NCBI GenBank assembly: GCA_019136655.1
Contig: JAGVTU010000017.1
Coordinates: 62,001 to 126,000, forward strand
Length of the DNA: 64,000 bases
DNA from: Bacteroidota bacterium
GTDB lineage: Bacteria; Bacteroidota; Bacteroidia; AKYH767-A; OLB10
Reading direction: 5' to 3'
Shown: positions 59,822-64,000 of the stretch, one piece after another
Layout: each line of letters begins with the position of its first letter
Position numbering within the stretch: position 1 is the stretch's first letter
Program-made: the position numbers and the translations under genes
Notes under the pieces: model-generated
What the model was told of the DNA's origin: nothing
Seen by the model: only the letters and a program-made list of their open reading frames with translations
Databases searched by the model: none

Positions 59822-60634
59822 ATGTATAATCTTTTGAAAGGAAAAAAAGGAATCATATTCGGTGCACTGGATGAAAATTCTATTGCATGGAAAACAGCTA
59901 AGCGCGCACATGAAGAAGGTGCTGTATTTACACTGACGAATGCCCCTGTTGCTATGCGTATGGGCGAAATAAACAAGCTCGCTGCAGAATGTAATGCACA
60001 GGTAATTCCGGCTGATGCAACCTCTGTAACTGATTTGGAAAATTTATTCACCAAGTCAATGGAAATTTTGGGAGGTAAACTGGATTTCGTTTTGCACAGC
60101 ATCGGCATGTCGCCCAATGTGCGCAAAGGCAAGCCCTACACCGCACTGGACTATGATTTCTTTGTAAAAACTCTAGATGTTTCTGCAATGAGTTTACACA
60201 AAACTTTGCAAACAGCGGTAAAACTCGATGCTATGAATGAGTGGAGCAGTGTAGTTGCATTAACTTACATTGCTGCACAGCGTGTGTTTCCTGATTATAA
60301 TGATATGGGCGATGCCAAGTCACTTCTTGAAAGCATTACTCGCAGTTTTGGTTATCATTATGGAAAAGCAAAAAAAGTCCGTGTCAACACAATTTCCCAG
60401 TCACCAACCATGACTACTGCCGGAAGCGGAATAAAAGGATTCAATGCATTTTATAACTATGCTGATTATATGTCTCCTTTGGGCAATGCATCATCAGAAG
60501 AGTGTGCCAATTATGTTGTAGTAATGTTCAGTGATTTAACAAGGAAAGTTACTATGCAGAATTTGTTTCATGACGGAGGATTTTCATTTACCGGAGTAAG
60601 TACTGAGGTAATGAATAAATTTATGGAAGATTAA
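59822..60634 (+). CDS. fabI: Enoyl-[acyl-carrier-protein] reductase (NADH)
   Basis: A 270-residue FabI from ATG 59822. An earlier frame start at 59783 adds 13 residues with no family match. The divergent SDR features are present: GALDENSIAWKTAKRAHEEGA (nucleotide loop), LHSIGMSP, and the catalytic pair Y149/Y159 with K166 in YIAAQRVFPDYNDMGDAKS. The C-terminal VTMQNLFHDGGFSFTG is typical. It performs the last reduction in each fatty-acid elongation round and is the triclosan target type. A variant -7 box TACTTTAG lies ~20 bp upstream. Confidence 0.93.
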   Translation: MYNLLKGKKGIIFGALDENSIAWKTAKRAHEEGAVFTLTNAPVAMRMGEINKLAAECNAQVIPADATSVTDLENLFTKSMEILGGKLDFVLHSIGMSPNVRKGKPYTALDYDFFVKTLDVSAMSLHKTLQTAVKLDAMNEWSSVVALTYIAAQRVFPDYNDMGDAKSLLESITRSFGYHYGKAKKVRVNTISQSPTMTTAGSGIKGFNAFYNYADYMSPLGNASSEECANYVVVMFSDLTRKVTMQNLFHDGGFSFTGVSTEVMNKFMED

Positions 60635-60700
60635 CAGTTAAAACTGTTGTCAAAATTTATTCCTTATACTATAAGGTAGTTTTTAGAAAAGTTAAAGAGA

Positions 60701-62848
60701 ATGATTGAGTTTTTTAAGCATTTGCTCGAAGAGTTTGCTTTGCCGCTAAAAAATCCTGTATTGGTTTTTTCGCTGATATTACTGATCATACTCCTTTCTC
60801 CAATCGTATTACGCAGGTTGAATATTCCCGGAATTATCGGACTGATAATTTCAGGAGTAATCATTGGACCTTATGGATTAAATATTCTTGAAAAAAATTC
60901 TGCCATCGAACTTTTTTCAACCATCGGACTTCTTTACATCATGTTTATTGCCGGTTTGGAACTGGATTTGAATGAATTTAAAGCCAACCGCAACAAGAGT
61001 TTACTGTTTGGCTTTTTTACGTTTATTATTCCTTTAGCAATAGGTTTTCCGGTTTGCCATTACTTACTACATTACGATTTTAATGCAAGTTTTTTAACTG
61101 CAAGTATGTTTGCCACACATACACTCGTGGCATATCCAATAGTAAGTAAGCTGGGTGTTTCCAAAAATCAGGCTGTTGCAGTTACTGTAGGAGGTACCAT
61201 CCTTACTGATACTGCCGTGCTGATTATTCTGGCAGTTATTTTAGGAAACAAACAGGGCAATTTAGGACAGGAGTTTTGGATAAGACTTGGAATCTCACTG
61301 ACTATATTTTCGGCAATCATGTTTTTAATTATTCCAAGAATTGCAAAATGGTTTTTCCGAAAACTGGAAAGTGAAAAACATTCTCATTATATTTTTGTAC
61401 TTGCTGTAGTTTTTTTTGGAGCATTCTTAGCTGAAGTTGCCGGAGTTGAATCCATCATAGGCGCATTTGTGGCAGGACTTGCTTTGAATAAACTGATCCC
61501 ACATTCATCTGCTCTGATGAACAGGATTGAGTTTATAGGTAACTCTCTGTTTATTCCATTTTTCCTAATCAGTGTAGGAATGCTTGTAAATGTAAAAGTA
61601 CTGCTCAGCGGCCCAACGGCATTAATTGTTGCTGCTACACTTACTGTTGTAGCACTGACGGGAAAATGGTTAGCCGCATTATTCACTCAGTTAGTATTCA
61701 GATATTCAGGAGCGCAAAGGCAATTAATATTCGGACTTAGTGGTGCACATGCAGCTGCTACCCTTGCTGTGATACTGGTTGGGTTCAATGAAAAAATATT
61801 GGATGAGAATATTCTTAACGGAACAATTATTCTTATTCTCATTACATGTATTGTTGCATCTTTTGCCACTGAACGTGCTGCAAAAAAAATTATAGTAGAA
61901 TCAGATGATGATGTAACTGATTTAATGCGGGTTAACGGATTTGACAATGAACATATTCTTTTGCCTATAGCCAACATTGAGCGCATTGAAAAACTCCTTG
62001 AGTTTGCAATTTTTATAAAAGACAAAAAGTCTGTCAATCCCATTTCAATTCTATCTGTTGTTTCAAATAACGATGAGGCAGAAGTAAATATACTTAAAAC
62101 CAGAAATAAACTCGAAGAATTTGTAAAACAGGCATCGGCATCTGAAACAAAAGTGAATATTATTACAACCATTGATCATAATCCGGCAAGTGGAATTGCC
62201 CGAATTTCAAGAGAGATAATGGCTGATATTATTCTGCTTGGATGGCCAAGAAAAACAGGGCTGATTGACAGATTGATTGGCGAAAAGGTGGATAATATTC
62301 TAAACAGTACGGATAAATGTACTTTTATATGTCATATAGATAAACCTTTGGTGCTGCACAAAAGAGTAGTGGTTGCAGTGCCTCCCTGGGCCGAGCATGA
62401 AAATGGCTTTGAACAATGGCTTCAAAAAATTTCAAAGCTTGCGCAGGAGCTGAGTATTCCAGTTCAGATGTTTTGCAATCAGCAAACAGAAAAAATGGTT
62501 CATAAGGCTGCTAAAAGATTAAAACTGTCAACAACTTTTAATGTCTCATTATTTGATGCATGGGATGACTTTTTGATATTGTCAAGAGAAATCAAAAACG
62601 ATGACCTTTTGATTTTAATCTCTGCGCGTAAAGGAGCAGCATCTTACATGAATGCACTCGATGGCCTTCCTGTTAAAATTGAAAAATATTTTTCAAATAT
62701 CAGCAGAATAGTTATTTATCCGCAACAGTTTACTCAGGATAATAAAATAGAAGGTTTTGAGGATATTACAGTTGAGCCATTAAGTAAGAGTATTGAGACT
62801 ATTCAGAAAATTGGAAAAGGGATTGGAAGTATTTTCAAAAAGGACTAA
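60701..62848 (+). CDS. Kef/CPA2-type cation:proton antiporter with UspA-like C-terminus
   Basis: A 715-residue protein. About 12 membrane helices (~15-395) carry CPA2 features: IGLIISGVIIGPYGLNIL, FIAGLELDLNEFKANR, ASMFATHTLVAYPIVSKLGVSKNQAVAVTVGGTILTDTAVLII (read in parts), and FVAGLALNKLIPHSSALMNR. The C-terminal ~300 residues look like two universal-stress-protein-type domains instead of the RCK/TrkA_N domain of KefB/C. Probably a Na+ or K+/H+ antiporter for pH or ion balance; the ion is not determinable. A terminator follows at 62913. Confidence 0.87.
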   Translation: MIEFFKHLLEEFALPLKNPVLVFSLILLIILLSPIVLRRLNIPGIIGLIISGVIIGPYGLNILEKNSAIELFSTIGLLYIMFIAGLELDLNEFKANRNKSLLFGFFTFIIPLAIGFPVCHYLLHYDFNASFLTASMFATHTLVAYPIVSKLGVSKNQAVAVTVGGTILTDTAVLIILAVILGNKQGNLGQEFWIRLGISLTIFSAIMFLIIPRIAKWFFRKLESEKHSHYIFVLAVVFFGAFLAEVAGVESIIGAFVAGLALNKLIPHSSALMNRIEFIGNSLFIPFFLISVGMLVNVKVLLSGPTALIVAATLTVVALTGKWLAALFTQLVFRYSGAQRQLIFGLSGAHAAATLAVILVGFNEKILDENILNGTIILILITCIVASFATERAAKKIIVESDDDVTDLMRVNGFDNEHILLPIANIERIEKLLEFAIFIKDKKSVNPISILSVVSNNDEAEVNILKTRNKLEEFVKQASASETKVNIITTIDHNPASGIARISREIMADIILLGWPRKTGLIDRLIGEKVDNILNSTDKCTFICHIDKPLVLHKRVVVAVPPWAEHENGFEQWLQKISKLAQELSIPVQMFCNQQTEKMVHKAAKRLKLSTTFNVSLFDAWDDFLILSREIKNDDLLILISARKGAASYMNALDGLPVKIEKYFSNISRIVIYPQQFTQDNKIEGFEDITVEPLSKSIETIQKIGKGIGSIFKKD

Positions 62849-62912
62849 TAGAATAAACATAGGTGTTTTAATGATTCAATTAATTTCCTTAATAAACAGT
62901 GATAGAAAATAC

Positions 62913-62943
62913 AAAAGCTGCCTTGTTTAGGCAGCTTTTATTC
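62913..62943. terminator. Convergent intrinsic terminator
   Basis: AAAAGCTGCC (62913-62922) and GGCAGCTTTT (62930-62939) are exact 10-bp arms around TTGTTTA, with A/T tracts on both sides. It separates the antiporter gene from convergent serC. Confidence 0.88.
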
Positions 62944-62963
62944 TGTTTTAATCCTTATGTTAA

Positions 62964-64000
62964 TTAACCTTTCTTTCTTGCAAATTCTTTCATCACGTCC
63001 ACAAGCACTTTTACACTTTCTAAAGGTAAAGCATTATACATACTTGCTCTGAATCCGCCTACGCTGCGATGGCCTTTAATTCCTACAATGTCAGCAGCCT
63101 TTGTCATTGCTAAAAACTCTTCGTCAAGAGCACTGTCTTTAAGCAGGAAACAGGCATTCATTGGGGAACGGTCTTCAGGGGCAGCAGTGCCGGTAAACAT
63201 TGGATTGTTATCCACTTCATTGTAAAACAAATCATATTTCTGCTGATTGATTTTTTGCATGGCATCTACACCACCAATGGACTTCAGCCATTCCAACACA
63301 TGCATACAAACAAGAATGGCAATAACAGGAGGCGTGTTATAAAGAGAATTATTCTCCAAATGAGTCTTATAATCCATCATGGTTGGTTTCACTCTGTTAG
63401 TTCTGCCAACTGAGTCTTTTTTTATAATTACAAGTGTAACTCCTGAAGGTCCCATATTTTTCTGTGCACCTGCATATATCAAATCAAATTTTGAAACATC
63501 AACAGGACGAGAAAAAATATCGCTGCTCATATCACAAATCATTGGAATAGGAGAGGTGGGGAATGTTTTCACCTGTGTACCATGAATAGTTTCATTCGAA
63601 CAAATGTGCAAATAATCGCAGTCAGTTGGAATGGTGTATCCCTTAGGCTGATAACTGTAATTCTTATCTTTACTTGAAGCAATTACATTTACTTCACCAA
63701 AGAGTTTAGCTTCTTTAATAGCTTTTCCACTCCAGGCGCCCTGATCAATGTAAGCGGCTTTTTTATTGAGGTAATTCATGGGTTCCATTGCAAACTGAGT
63801 GCTGGCACCTCCTTGTAAGAAAAGAATATCATGTGTATCAGGAACCTTTAACAATTCAATTACCAGTGATTTTGCTTTGTTCAAAACAGCTTCAAAATCT
63901 TTGCTGCGATGTGATATTTCCATCACACCCATACCAATTCCGTTAAAGTCTAACAGAGCTTCCTGTGTTTTTTTTAAGGCGTATTCCGGTAAAATTCCCG
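62964..64000 (-). CDS. serC: Phosphoserine aminotransferase, 5' end outside window
   Basis: The frame stays open to base 64000 and reads GILPEYALKKTQEALLDF upstream of the first methionine, so about 10 N-terminal residues are missing. Class V aminotransferase marks are GVMEISHRSKDFEAV, LFLQGGASTQFAMEPMNYL, the PLP lysine in IYAGAQKNMGPSGVTLVIIK, and the closing KGHRSVGGFRASMYNALPLESV (read in parts). It converts 3-phosphohydroxypyruvate to phosphoserine in serine synthesis and also serves pyridoxal phosphate synthesis. About 345 of ~355 residues are present, all active-site parts included. Confidence 0.95.
   Translation of the reverse strand, partial: GILPEYALKKTQEALLDFNGIGMGVMEISHRSKDFEAVLNKAKSLVIELLKVPDTHDILFLQGGASTQFAMEPMNYLNKKAAYIDQGAWSGKAIKEAKLFGEVNVIASSKDKNYSYQPKGYTIPTDCDYLHICSNETIHGTQVKTFPTSPIPMICDMSSDIFSRPVDVSKFDLIYAGAQKNMGPSGVTLVIIKKDSVGRTNRVKPTMMDYKTHLENNSLYNTPPVIAILVCMHVLEWLKSIGGVDAMQKINQQKYDLFYNEVDNNPMFTGTAAPEDRSPMNACFLLKDSALDEEFLAMTKAADIVGIKGHRSVGGFRASMYNALPLESVKVLVDVMKEFARKKG

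Overview
The window is a chromosomal segment of a member of the Bacteroidota. The sequence shows several marks of that phylum: promoters of the TTTG-N19-22-TAnnTTTG type, a short 287-residue primary sigma factor, type IX secretion C-terminal sorting domains, TonB receptors with carboxypeptidase-regulatory-like N-terminal domains, an ECF sigma/FecR pair, and families such as DUF4294, DUF6370, DUF922 and DUF3127. DNA is AT-rich. No rRNA, CRISPR array, insertion sequence or prophage was seen. Genus and order cannot be fixed from the sequence alone.

1-15 kb is the most distinctive part: a nitric-oxide/nitrosative-stress respiration region. The first minus-strand block (8775 to 1613) holds a hemerythrin-like protein, an FNR/CRP-type regulator with four N-terminal cysteines, a 61-residue membrane peptide, a CuA-plus-cytochrome-c subunit II, a heme-copper subunit I, a SCO1-like copper chaperone, and a fused cytochrome b / 2x[4Fe-4S] ferredoxin / MvhD-like protein. 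Subunit I lacks the catalytic tyrosine of oxygen reductases (Gln230 instead) and has Lys382 where the helix-X low-spin haem ligand is normally His. It is therefore most likely an NO reductase of the eNOR type, not an oxidase. The second minus-strand block (15030 to 10629) is a tight six-gene operon: a DUF2249-RIC-hemerythrin fusion, a hemerythrin, a DUF1858/DUF2249 protein, an NnrS/heme-copper-like membrane protein, a DUF59 protein, and an Rrf2 regulator with NsrR-like cysteines. Shared inverted repeats in the two upstream regions may be operators. A cyclophilin and a T9SS cargo protein lie between the blocks.

15-24 kb holds cell-envelope genes: an ECF sigma/FecR/STN-surface-repeat operon, a choice-of-anchor-L T9SS protein, a periplasmic phosphatase and a TonB receptor. 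24-36 kb is mainly housekeeping: sucD, a glycosyltransferase, LptF/G-like permease, guanine deaminase, OsmC, recN, ribBA, lipoproteins, LTA-synthase-like protein, YegS-like kinase and SUI1. It also contains a 0.5-kb gene-free stretch with three hairpins, each preceded by a TTGGTTTYAGG motif, which is a candidate non-coding RNA. An odd tRNA-Cys-like gene sits at 36.5 kb.

36.6-64 kb continues with YbaB, a DUF922 protein, a WcaF-like acetyltransferase, a TPR lipoprotein, recA next to an S24/XRE repressor divergent from purN, an EVE protein, a second TonB receptor, an RmlD-like reductase, dnaB, a PorE-like OmpA protein, an MBOAT/SGNH acyl-transfer pair, rpoD, two glycosyltransferases, a DUF3127 protein with an SSB-like tail, a NUMOD4/HNH protein with a coiled-coil insertion, a YdcF protein, a di-haem peroxidase with a long N-terminal domain, fabI, a Kef-type antiporter and serC (5' end cut by the window).
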